Shown here piece after piece: positions 41,801 through 50,314 of a stretch of 64,000 nucleotides of DNA (position 1 is the first letter of the stretch; the number at the start of each line of letters is the position of its first letter). The translations under genes were made by a program, and so were the position numbers. The notes under the pieces are model-generated. The model ran no database searches. It saw only the letters and a list, made by a program, of their open reading frames with translations, and had not been told where the DNA came from. Source of the stretch: Anopheles merus (Eukaryota > Arthropoda > Insecta > Diptera > Culicidae); the NCBI RefSeq assembly GCF_017562075.2, contig NC_054085.1, positions 24,477,433-24,541,432 of the forward strand. The letters run 5' to 3'.

Positions 41801-44125
41801 AAAATCTACGATCCTCTAGGTCATCTTGCCAACATTACTGTTGAAGGTAAAATTTTGATGCAAGATCTTTGGAAAACTAAACTAGACTGGGATGACGAAA
41901 TCACACAGTCCATAAAGGAAAAATGGGAAAACTGGATAAACCGAATCGAAAACTCGATCAACATATCTATACCTAGATGTTTTTCGATTGGAAATAACGT
42001 AAAGATCAGGGAGCTCCATACTTTCGTAGACGCGTCAGAAAAAGCCTTTGCCGCGGTTACGTATCTTAGGACAGTCCACGACTTAGGCATCGACATAAGT
42101 ATCGTGGCCGCAAAATCAAGAGTCGCTCCTACCAAACCACTGTCGATCCCTAGGCTTGAATTGCAAGGGGCAGTGCTAGGCACTCGCCTAAACGAATCAA
42201 TCAAGAGGGAATTGCGGTTAAAGGTTCAAACAGAATTCTTTTGGACCGATTCAAAAACAGTTCTAGCTTGGCTTAACTCAGAGCCTAGAACATATAATCA
42301 GTTCGTAGCCCTGAGAATCGGAGAAATTTTGGAGTTCAACTCTCCGAAGCAGTGGAACTGGGTAGCATCTGCAGAAAACCCTGCTGACGAAGCTACAAAA
42401 ACTTGTAAGAAAAAGTCAATATGGTTAAATGGTCCCGACTTTCTCAAAAATTTAGAAATAAAAACACTAACACCAGACATTCCGGACACATTTGAAGACC
42501 GGAAAAGGGTAAACACTTCGAGAACAGTGGAAAGAATAGATTATGACGCCATTTCCGTCGAATGGTGTTCCAACTGGCACCGTCTAAAACGATCGGTAGC
42601 GTACGCACTAAAGTACTTGGATTGGTTAAAAAGTAAGGCTAAATCCCTGTCATTTTCGACAGCAATCGATAAAGCTACCCTTGACTTAGCTGAGCGCCAC
42701 TTAATAAAAAAGGCTCAATGGGAAAGCTTTCAAACGGAGATGATACAACTCTCATTGAAGAACCCGATTAATGGCAGCAGTAAAGTTAGGTGCCTGTGCC
42801 CTATGTTGGACCAAGATGGGATCATGCGTTCTAGAGGAAGACTTGAACACGTTAAATTTCTTCAATTTAACGCACGTAGCCCTATTGTCCTACCAAAAGG
42901 GCATCACATTACAAACCTTATCCTACAACATTATCATGAGAGGTACTACCACCAGAAGAGCGAATCAGTGATGGTTGCAGTTCGTCAAAAATTCTGGGTG
43001 ATAGATCTCAGAAGCAGTCTTAAGCACGTAATAAACAAATGTCAATACTGCAAAAACGCACGAGCTAAACCAATCCCACCAATAATGGCACCACTGCCAA
43101 CATGTAGAACAGCAGTGTTTAAAAAACCATTTACGCATTGTGGAGTAGATTACTTCGGCCCCCTATTCGTTACGATAGGCAGACGGTCAGAAAAAAGGTG
43201 GGGTGTTATATTTACGTGTTTAACCACAAGAGCAATCCATATAGAAATAGCCATTGATCTAACGGCAAGCACCTTTATTGTTTGCTTAAAAAATTTGCAA
43301 TACAGAAGAGGAAAGGTATCTTTCCTATACAGCGATAATGGGACCAACTTTGTCGGAGCCGACAATGAGATGAAACAAATAAGATATCGATGTGCCTCAG
43401 AAGGCATAGAATGGATCTTTAACCCACCAGGCGCCCCTCATTTTGGAGGTGCGTGGGAGCGAATGGTTGGAGAAATCAAGAGTCTGCTTCCCATGGCTGA
43501 GAGTTATAAAGAACACGTTCTCAGATCAATACTAACTGAGATAGAGTTCCTAACAAATAATCGACCATTGACTCACTTAACACTAGAACGAGAAGATGAC
43601 GAGCCCCTAACTCCAGCTCATTTCTTGCTAGGTTGTTCCGGCGAGGCAGAGCCGAATATCTCAGATATCACCAAAACAGAATTGGTACGGTCCGATTGGA
43701 AAAGGGCCCAGGCAATCACACAACAATATTGGCGACGGTGGATAGCTGAGTATCTCCCAAAGCTTTCTAAACGAGAGAAGTGGACTCAACCGGCCAAACC
43801 ATTACAAATAGGCGATATTGTCACGTTTCCCGATGAACAAAGGAAAGGAAAATGGTTTAAAGGCCGAATCTGCGAGCTGGTAACTGGCGTAGACGGACAG
43901 ACTCGTTCAGCACGAATCAAAGTAGGTAATAATTTAGTTAACAGGCCAACTGTAAAACTAGCAGTACTCGAGGTAAAACGAGATCAAACATTTTCAAATT
44001 GGGGAAAAAGGAAAGAAACAAATCTTAACGTTATAAAAGCTAAAGCAGAAGAACTAGCAAGTCAAATACCAAAAAGGAAAAAGCTCAAAATTAGGCCCGT
44101 ATCATGGAGCTCATCCTTAAAATAA
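38864..44125 (+). CDS. Gag-Pol polyprotein of BEL/Pao element
   Basis: A 1,753-residue polyprotein. The start is the ATG at 38864 (A at -3, G at +4). The frame is open 30 codons further upstream, to 38774, but without an ATG. Domains in order: PHD-type zinc finger (about residues 13-54, Cys4-His-Cys3 spacing with WFHLSC); Lys/Glu-rich coiled coil (about 58-115); DUF1759-like Gag (about 140-320); Cys/His knuckles (CLICGFLHETTRC onward, about 360-430); DUF1758-like aspartic protease with DPGSS (Asp462); reverse transcriptase with Asp800 and YVDD at 876-879; RNase H with Asp1056, Glu1099 and Asp1129; integrase with an HHCC zinc region before Asp1429, Asp1491 and Glu1532; DUF5641-like C-terminus. 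The virus-like particle is presumably assembled from Gag and cut by the protease. Unusual points are the PHD finger and DPG in place of the common D-S/T-G protease motif. Uninterrupted and apparently intact. Confidence 0.95.
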   Translation: MEYDFKKNPNGHCKLCTNPDEIGKLITCIDCDRWFHLSCLDIKSPVKDFLCKKCKDREVERQEYRSALMQTQKLLKEKMTNEEEKEKEKVRIEEELKRLQEEIQNKKSEEVNEKPMTSLDVKLLTQSLDKMVQSLCSKDSKVTLSKLPDFDGSYKCWPQFKQAYEETSRACKFSNLENMNRLQRHLKGEALRAVSGLMLNPENVPLVLNRLDKMFGNAESIYKSLLLELLAVKHITTDNPSAFLEFSNALRNLIDNMVLLKQEGFLNDQRLLNDLTSRFSTELRNEWLKHTISRKQDNKNLTLEDLAEWLKPSEELAIILAANEGVAKQERSNRQNMQHRHKGPEKETICLICGFLHETTRCRQLNGKTPDEKLSLFIRHRICTNCCKYSNHNAQNCRLPPQCNVYGCGKRHHSMFHKRNLVEGQPTNKINCHQEKNNLFYQIVPITLHHNERKFETYAFMDPGSSTSLILESVRKELNVHGPKRPLTLSWTDGSIQKETESRIVPITVEGANKRKFQVKGLRSVRELNLPVQSIDAPFLQRKFKHLKGISISSYADARPTVLLGLPHSYLCHGAKYREGRPNEPIAHETRLGWVIFGGTNTPNVTENSFVMTETYEEENKNMMQILRGFFSTEEFGVKPTPTRASEEDKRALKIMKETLKNTGDGYEIGLVWKTDNPKLPDSYGQALTRLKSQEKAMERDPNLKSWYHKEINAYIEKGYARKATPMELLQLNGKINYIPHFSVINHNKPIPKPRLVFDAAAKNQNISLNSQLLSGPDLTASLFGVLVRFREHKIGCSGDIKEMYHQVKVRREDQDAQRFLFRESPSDVPQVYVMQVMTFGATCSPTCAQFVKNENALRYKNIYPQAVKAIIENHYVDDYLDSYPDIDTAVNTISEVCKIHDDAKFFMRNFFSNSKEVEKSIPTNRLSEKSVLGIEEKNQNFDKVLGLIWDKESDVFAYKFKRADIKKLTKRQMFSYIMKIYDPLGHLANITVEGKILMQDLWKTKLDWDDEITQSIKEKWENWINRIENSINISIPRCFSIGNNVKIRELHTFVDASEKAFAAVTYLRTVHDLGIDISIVAAKSRVAPTKPLSIPRLELQGAVLGTRLNESIKRELRLKVQTEFFWTDSKTVLAWLNSEPRTYNQFVALRIGEILEFNSPKQWNWVASAENPADEATKTCKKKSIWLNGPDFLKNLEIKTLTPDIPDTFEDRKRVNTSRTVERIDYDAISVEWCSNWHRLKRSVAYALKYLDWLKSKAKSLSFSTAIDKATLDLAERHLIKKAQWESFQTEMIQLSLKNPINGSSKVRCLCPMLDQDGIMRSRGRLEHVKFLQFNARSPIVLPKGHHITNLILQHYHERYYHQKSESVMVAVRQKFWVIDLRSSLKHVINKCQYCKNARAKPIPPIMAPLPTCRTAVFKKPFTHCGVDYFGPLFVTIGRRSEKRWGVIFTCLTTRAIHIEIAIDLTASTFIVCLKNLQYRRGKVSFLYSDNGTNFVGADNEMKQIRYRCASEGIEWIFNPPGAPHFGGAWERMVGEIKSLLPMAESYKEHVLRSILTEIEFLTNNRPLTHLTLEREDDEPLTPAHFLLGCSGEAEPNISDITKTELVRSDWKRAQAITQQYWRRWIAEYLPKLSKREKWTQPAKPLQIGDIVTFPDEQRKGKWFKGRICELVTGVDGQTRSARIKVGNNLVNRPTVKLAVLEVKRDQTFSNWGKRKETNLNVIKAKAEELASQIPKRKKLKIRPVSWSSSLK

Positions 44126-45582
44126 CAATATACATAGCCGCACTGTTTAGAGTCGAATGCTTATCGATCGTACCTATCCCTGAACCAGGAATATATTTTG
44201 ATCATATTGGGACACTCCTATTAAAAAAAGGAGCATGGGAAACGACATTCCATACGGGGACACGTCCGGAAAATGATACGGATACGTTACAAACGTTGAA
44301 AAAACACTTAACCATAGTATTGAACTCCGTTAATAGTACGGACTCTGAACTCTCGGATCTAAAAGTTACACTTCAGCACGAATGCAACCATGCAATTCAA
44401 CTAATTCAAGGAATAAGTCACAAAAGGACAAAACGCTCCCGGGGAATATTTGGTATACTAAAAGATTTCATGTTCGGGGGAGACGACATAGACGAGCAAT
44501 TAGCAGCCTTCAGAGCAGCAGAGGATACAAAAATTACACATGTGTCCGAACGTTTGACCCAAACAAATAAAAAACACAATGAGATAACAGAAAATTTACG
44601 TCACCGAATAGACAAACTCTATGATGGTATAGATGTTCTCAGCAAGGAATTTAAGCATAACAAAAATGAAGTTCTAACAAAGTATATACAAGAAACGATC
44701 ATGCTTACAACCGCTCTAGTACAAGACATGATAAATAAGTATCACGAAATAGATTCAACCCAATTATATTTAGAGGACGAAGAGATGTTAAAACAAACTA
44801 TAAGAAGAAAGATGGCAAGTCATTATAACGTTTTAGAATACTCGGAAATAACCAATAGGAGAATAGAAGAGGGTGAAATAGTCTTTTCTATCAAAAACAT
44901 AATTGTATCGATAGAAAATTACGAGATGTTTAAAGTCATAGCCGTTCCAAACTTTGCCAATCATACGATTTTAGACATACATGAAAAAACAATAGCCATC
45001 AACGAAACTAGTTACTTATACCCGAAGGAAATTTTTAAACTGAACGAATCGCACTACATATCTTCTGAGAAAATAATACAACGAGAACCAGACTGCATAG
45101 CATCAGCATTACTACACACAGAAAGTGGTACCAGATGTAGTTCAAAGGAAATAGGGCCAGAAGTCACTGAATTTATACAACTTACAAATCCAAACAGTAT
45201 TCTGTTCTTCTCTACCAACCCTGATAAGATATTACTAAAATGTAACAAAACACTCACTACCCCAAGCTGCTCAATCGGAATCATAACCTTGTCACTAGAC
45301 TGTAGCATTTTGACGAGCAAGTTCGAAATACAACCGACGATGCTAATAAAATCTGAGCAAGTTAGAGCATATTTTAAACCCATGTTAAATTTAAGCATAT
45401 CAAAAGAAGATAAGTCTAACGAAGTAGAATCGGTAACTAGTAACTATGTACTTTTCTCAATAACCATACTAAGTGTTTCTATTACGGTAATCTTGGTTTC
45501 CGCGATGTTAATCAAGAAATATCTAAAACAAAATATTGGTCCTCCTCCATGCAGGCCACCCACTTTAAACCTAGAATTGTAA
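44104..45582 (+). CDS. env-like glycoprotein, baculovirus F / errantivirus class
   Basis: A 492-residue frame that starts inside the last codons of pol (22-nt overlap, different frame) and ends 29 nt before the 3' LTR. Visible features: hydrophobic N-terminus (about residues 1-20) fitting a signal peptide; sequons such as NDT at 57 and NST at 77; a furin-type RTKR at 108-111 followed by GIFGILKDFMFGG (114-126), matching in pattern the cleavage site and fusion-peptide region of baculovirus F proteins and insect errantivirus Env; heptad-like polar region after it; one transmembrane segment (about 448-470); and a 22-residue basic/proline-rich tail. The family is known to mediate membrane fusion at the cell or virion surface. 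Similarity is judged from motif layout, not alignment. It is shorter than typical F proteins. Expression probably needs a spliced subgenomic RNA or reinitiation after pol. No break was seen. Confidence 0.82.
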   Translation: MELILKITIYIAALFRVECLSIVPIPEPGIYFDHIGTLLLKKGAWETTFHTGTRPENDTDTLQTLKKHLTIVLNSVNSTDSELSDLKVTLQHECNHAIQLIQGISHKRTKRSRGIFGILKDFMFGGDDIDEQLAAFRAAEDTKITHVSERLTQTNKKHNEITENLRHRIDKLYDGIDVLSKEFKHNKNEVLTKYIQETIMLTTALVQDMINKYHEIDSTQLYLEDEEMLKQTIRRKMASHYNVLEYSEITNRRIEEGEIVFSIKNIIVSIENYEMFKVIAVPNFANHTILDIHEKTIAINETSYLYPKEIFKLNESHYISSEKIIQREPDCIASALLHTESGTRCSSKEIGPEVTEFIQLTNPNSILFFSTNPDKILLKCNKTLTTPSCSIGIITLSLDCSILTSKFEIQPTMLIKSEQVRAYFKPMLNLSISKEDKSNEVESVTSNYVLFSITILSVSITVILVSAMLIKKYLKQNIGPPPCRPPTLNLEL

Positions 45583-45601
45583 CTCCCCTACGAGGACTTA
45601 C

Positions 45602-45611
45602 GGGGGAGGGA
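45602..45611 (+). other. polypurine tract
   Basis: GGGGGAGGGA directly abuts the 3' LTR at 45612. It is the expected primer site for plus-strand DNA synthesis. Confidence 0.85.
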
Positions 45612-45925
45612 TGTCGCTGACGACAATTTAGGCTTAAAAAACAAAGCGTTGCTAGGTCAATAAATGCTGACTAGCTACGTTATGCAACGCGCCAGCGATG
45701 CGCGCTGGTTTAACGATTAAATGGAAAATAGGCTAAGAAGAATAGACTAAGAAAAATATGCTGATCGACGACGGTCAGCATTTTTAGAGTATAAAATCAA
45801 TTGAATAAACTAATGAATGCATTATTTGCCAAGAACCAGTTGGTGCGTTATTATTGTGCTTAAGTCGGCGTGTACTGTGCCTGTCTTAAGCTGCTGCTCC
45901 GAAAGACACTTTCGTGTGCGCGACA
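45612..45925 (+). repeat. 3' LTR (314 bp)
   Basis: Reads the same as the 5' LTR over its full length. TATAAAA is at 45790-45796 and AATAAA at 45804-45809. The AATAAA is followed by T- and GT-rich sequence suited to 3'-end cleavage, so this copy would supply the polyadenylation signal of the genomic RNA. The identity of the two LTRs is the main evidence for a recent insertion. Confidence 0.95.
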
Positions 45926-45930
45926 GTGGG
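45926..45930. repeat. target-site duplication, right copy (GTGGG)
   Basis: Matches the five bases at 37643-37647. Removing one copy and the element restores a continuous host sequence. Confidence 0.93.
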
Positions 45931-47199
45931 CGTTAGGAAATTGTTGAATTTTGCGAAAATGCACCTTTTCGTTCTGATATCCCGTACACACACACTCGTA
46001 TACACACGCACACACACATTGCTCTCACCAAGTTCGAAGGAAAGTGAACGAGCAAACGGACTCATCTATAATGTAGCGAGAATTGCACACTGCCTGTGAC
46101 TGGGGTGGTGCTGGGGTTCACGTAAAATCAACCATCGATGGGATCATGTTGAGGCAAAGGCGGGGAATGGAGATCGTCCACGCACGCAATGGTAAATAGT
46201 TTATGCGCTAATAAGACGGTTTTTACTTCCGGACGTTACGGCACGGACGGCTGCCCCGTACGGGCTGCGGGCCGGAAATTGGAGCTGTTACATGACGGTG
46301 GTAATTTAGCGAAGGTTTTTCAAGAAATAGTTGCTTGTAAATAATAGTTTTACTACGTTCGTCTTCATGTTTACCATAAGGCAAGCGATTGTTTCAGCGG
46401 TACAGAAGGATTCGGTTACACAATACGCCCATAACAATAAACTACATGAAATATTTGTGCCTTGAAGGACGCAAACATTTGCTCGTAAGTAAAGCAATTT
46501 AAGCGAATGATTTATTAATGTTTTTTCTTTTCAGCTCATTGTTTAAGCTCAGTGTAAATTCTAGGAAGATCCCCAATTGATATTTTCGTGTTCTTAAATC
46601 GGGGATTCGAGCTATTTCCCTTAAACTCGTGCCTTAAACTTCCCTTAAACTGCATCAGTTTAAGGGACTGCTAGAACAAGCCCTTTGAAATCGACTGTGA
46701 AGTGTATTTTTCGATGCTTTCTTGTCATCGATTACTTGTCATCTAGTTTATTTTATACAAAAAAAAAAACCATCGAATTTTCGCCAAATAACGCCGCACG
46801 AAATGTACCTTCTTTTTCACCATATATTCAAGCAAATTAATCTAAAACTATTTGGACGTCATCTTAATCCAATAGAAGAAGGACATTCGTACGCACAAAC
46901 GAAATTTTGATGCTTTCTACATGGTTTATCACACACAAATCCACATTTTTTGGTATCTCAAGCATCATTCGAGCAGATCATGGTTAAAAATTTAGAACAA
47001 ATGTCACTTGGGTCATTTATTAGTGTCTAAACGAATATATAGAGGTAGAATTGAAATATTAAAATAAGTTATCAATTACGATTAATTCCACAAACTGATA
47101 TTTTGTTTACTCGATTTTTAAACGTTTATGTATTGTAAACATAAATAAATCATGAGAAAGATCAATTCTGAACTAATTTTACCGTTTGCGATCATTCAC
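45931..47199. other. noncoding DNA after the retroelement
   Basis: No gene recognised. CA-rich runs lie at 45.99-46.02 kb. A strong hairpin with related decamers at 46.61-46.67 kb is listed separately. The rest is AT-rich. Confidence 0.5.
46615..46667. repeat. CCTTAAACT tandem units ending in a perfect hairpin
   Basis: Three near-copies of the unit (T/G)CCTTAAACT follow one another from about 46617 to 46652. The last forms a perfect 12-bp inverted repeat: TCCCTTAAACTG at 46641-46652 pairs with CAGTTTAAGGGA at 46656-46667 across a 3-nt loop. Upstream, TCCCC (about 46570) and GGGGA (about 46602) could form a second weak stem. The function is unknown. Confidence 0.6.
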
Positions 47200-47306
47200 T
47201 ATTTTCGCCTAAAGTTAGGCAAGAGTTGTGCCTTTTCCTGCTTTAAAGGGAAAGTGTATTGACCTGACGGCTACTTTCAGGCGGCGTCGTCCGAAATTGC
47301 ACTGAA
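47200..47306. repeat. structured repeat, copy 1
   Basis: About 107 bp, clearly related to 47982-48089 in the same orientation. It can form GCCTA/TAGGC (47207-47220), CTTTTCC/GGGAAAG (47232-47238 and 47248-47254, one G-T pair) and CCTGA/TCAGG (47263-47267 and 47277-47281). The linker GTGTATTGA between the second and third stems is identical in both copies. Orientation of any transcript is unknown. Confidence 0.7.
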
Positions 47307-47981
47307 TCTTCTGTTAACTTAATTTAAATCAACAAACTGTTGTACAGTTATAATAATGACTTATTTACTTATCCGGTGCTACAACTGTTATCATACTTTA
47401 TTGATAATTATTCCAACGCTTGCTATCGAAGGCTCATGCTTCAATACTTCTTTAAATAGTTTAACGCAAACTGTATAAACTGCTGATCTATGTTATGTAT
47501 CTTCTTACGTAAGAAAGTAAAAACAATTATTTTTAAAGTTGAAATGTCTGATCAAATTAAGGTATCTACTGGATGAAACGAAGTTGCTTTTTGTAGATAA
47601 AAAGATAAAAATATTAATTGTAGTTTGCCAAATAAATAAACAATATGCTGCATGGAAAAATCATTCAAAGGAGTAAAAACAATACAATAATCAAAATGTA
47701 CAGAACTAAAAGAAACAAAACAGGACATGTTTGTACTTCATGCTCTGATACACAAACATATGGTTTTTATCATCTCCTCTACTGTCATGCTGAATGGATC
47801 AACACTTCTCATTGCATGTTTGACCCACTTTATGCTTCACACACACACAGCACAGAACAGTAGTACAGATAACACATTCGAGTGCTACCACTGCACATAG
47901 AACGTCCTTTATTATGACCTGCCTAACTTTTGCCACCGTGCCCCACTCCTCCCCAGGCTGGATTGATAATAAACTGACCGA
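47307..47981. other. AT-rich spacer between the two structured repeats
   Basis: About 675 bp with no gene recognised. The short frame at 47645-47863 has no recognisable similarity. Confidence 0.5.
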
Positions 47982-48089
47982 TATTTTCGCCTAAAGTTAG
48001 GCAAGAGTTGTGCCTGTTCCTGCTCTTAAGGAACAGTGTATTGATCTGGCGGCTGCTTTCGGACGCTCGTCGGCAGAATATGCGCTGAA
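47982..48089. repeat. structured repeat, copy 2
   Basis: Partner of copy 1, 782 bp downstream. The same three stems are kept with different bases: GCCTA/TAGGC, CTGTTCC/GGAACAG (48014-48020 and 48030-48036, perfect) and TCTGG/TCGGA (48045-48049 and 48059-48063, pairing with wobbles). Its right edge lies 14 bp before a candidate splice acceptor on the + strand. Confidence 0.7.
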
Positions 48090-48103
48090 ACACTTACCTG
48101 CAG

Positions 48104-48353
48104 CTGGTGAGAGCTTCGTTACGACACCCCATCGGATTTTCCACTGAAATGAAACACACAAAGAAAGGGAGAAATAAAGGTAAGCGTACAATCGATAGTT
48201 TGGTGCATAGTTTTTGAGGTGGTACAAAAATAAGGAACTAAAAGGCTAACGATAGCTGTCCGGTGTGTACGTTTGCGCTTTCCCTTGATTGCAGCCTGGA
48301 AAACAGCTCGCCCACATTCGATGCTCGTGGGAAAAATCCGTCAACAGAGACTG
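48104..48353 (+). other. two candidate small exons (48104-48179, 48295-48353)
   Basis: Exon A: CAG acceptor at 48101-48103, donor AAAG|GTAAGC with exon end 48179 (76 nt, open in one frame). Exon B: acceptor with pyrimidine-rich lead TTTCCCTTGATTGCAG ending at 48294, donor ACTG|GTGAGT with exon end 48353 (59 nt). Joining A to B keeps a frame open across both (25 codons, one shared codon, 19 codons), giving a basic product I do not recognise. All frames of B are open, so coding evidence is weak. A competing minus-strand exon (48098-48143, acceptor TTTCATTTCAG, donor CAG|GTAAGTG) overlaps A. At most one strand is likely right, and both could be chance or untranslated exons. Confidence 0.22.
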
Positions 48354-50314
48354 GTGAGTGCGAACAAAGTCGAACCGAGTCCGTAAAGTAACCTTCAATC
48401 GGTTGTGCGAAAGTTTTCTTACCGTGCCAAAGTTCCCATCAAACCAACCAATTCACGTTCGGTAAACCCCTTTCGGAATCGAGATCAAACCACGCCGTCG
48501 GGCTGCTAATTTGGGTTTGCTGAACCGCCCGGGAATCTGCGCTTGATCGGGGACGGGGAAAAAGTTGGCTCCAAATCAGACTGCTGCCGAAACGGGGCGA
48601 TAGTTTCCTACACGGGGCCCGGTAAATGCTTCCGGGATTGTTGCGGAAAGTTCAATCAATCTCTGACTTTACGCTGCTTTGTTTCGGACCATTCCGGCCA
48701 TTCGGTGCGCAATGTGTTTGGCATTTTCGGTAAGCCGGGCCAGGTTGACCCAAATCTTACGGAGGGGTAAGTTATGGTGCGCTCGCCAGCAGACACAGGT
48801 GCACAGGTGGTCGACGGAAATGAGCTTGGGAATAGTTTGCTGCTAAACGATGCATCCGAAGGTTCCGAAACGGCGCGAAGTTTGCTGGCGCTTTCCGTTT
48901 CCGGAAGTATGTCTGGCCCGAGCAACAATGCTTCAACTTCAATCGAGGTTGTTCGAGCAAACCTGCTTTAAAATTGAGTTAAATTGTTTCATTCCCTTTC
49001 CGTACAGCAGAATGGCTTGAAAATACATTATTTTGTTGAAATGCGATCAAATGCATTGAAAGGATCTTAAACGGCTTTTCAGCACTCCTGTAATTAAACC
49101 ACCACAGAAATCAAATAGTAAGCATTTGTGAATGCTGAGTGAATGCATGCTAGATAAACGAGAATGTATGATTGATAAATATATAAATATTAGAACATCA
49201 GCCAACAATACAGAACCCTTTAAGTATATCTCAAAAAACTCCTAATGAACACTAAAAATGCCACTAAAAGCGCGAAAAGTTGCCGTCGGCTATGAAACTT
49301 AAAATGAAAGGAGCACAAAAACGGTTCAAAAACTCCACGAAAACATACACGACCAACCTAAATAAAGCCCTCGCCACACGATCCTACACATGTGTGCCAT
49401 TATCGGGTATGCTGCTAAACCAAACATAAGGCATACGACATACCTTCCCCGCTGCCCGTTAAATGGCGAAACGGAACGTAAACTTTTTCTATCAAAACTT
49501 TCACACAATGCACCGCACAGGGGGCCGGAAGAAAAATGTTCAACCGCAAAAGTACCCCTCCATCTAAAGCCACTTTGGCGGGGCCATCTTTAGAGCAGAA
49601 AAGTGAGAGAAAAAAGCAAGCGGCACACACACAAAAAAAAACGCCCTTTCTTGAAGAGTTGATGAAGGCAGGATCACCGACCGGGCAAAAGCAGCCGACA
49701 CAAAAGGTGGAGCGGATGGCTTCACGTGCCGAGAGTGCTAATGTGCAAAGCGATGTGCCCGAGCTCTTTCTTCGATGTTTGGAAAACGGAACCGATGAAC
49801 ATGTAAAAGCCAATGGTCGTTTGAGACGCAGGATGGCAGTGAGGACAGGACCTTCCTGTGCCGGCATTCTGTCAATGCATGGTTTATGTGGCGAAAGTCA
49901 AAGTTTTCCTTCCGATCATCGATCCCGCCGTGCCGCAAGAAGCCGTCGTGTGTTGGTTCCGATTTTCCTTCGTTCAACGATCGGAACAAGATGTTACATT
50001 ACCCAACCGGGTTGTAGGATGACGTGCTGACGACAACGGGTCGGGTTGAATGAATTTGCAATTCTTCTGTGGATTTTTAGTTTTTCGTTTGGCTTTGATT
50101 TTGTGCATTTTTTTTATATCCTTGGATATGAACATAATTTTTCAACCGTATCGTTTGAATGGAAACGGATAGTGGGTGAATTTTTCAAATCTTTTACATT
50201 TTGGTGCCACTCACTATGGCTTTTAGATAGTTTTGAATGTGTATTTTTTATTTTAAAGTATTTTTACTTTTCATTTTCATTTTACTTTGTTGATGATTTT
50301 AGTTGTATTCTAAC
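48354..50314. other. noncoding DNA, no gene recognised
   Basis: GC-richer to about 48.97 kb with splice-donor-like strings (GGTAAGCC near 48729, GGGTAAGTT near 48766), then mixed. The 150-164-codon frames at 49.4-50.0 kb lie on both strands over the same DNA and look like chance frames. Confidence 0.45.

Larger units (their letters stand above)
37648..45925 (+). mobile_element. complete BEL/Pao-class LTR retroelement with env-like ORF
   Basis: An 8,278-bp element. Two LTRs of 314 bp begin TG, end CA and read as identical by eye. They are bounded by a 5-bp GTGGG duplication. Internal order is a leader of about 900 nt, one continuous gag-pol frame, an env-like frame overlapping pol by 22 nt, then a purine tract touching the 3' LTR. 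The class call rests on the single gag-pol frame, the DUF1759-like Gag and DUF1758-like protease regions, the Pao-type RT/RNase H and integrase, and the DUF5641-like C-terminus. These are known features of BEL/Pao elements and are not those of Ty1/copia or most gypsy elements. No stop, frameshift or missing catalytic residue was seen. Identical LTRs imply recent insertion. An env-like gene places it with retrovirus-like BEL elements such as Drosophila roo. Species-level family name not assigned. Confidence 0.95.
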
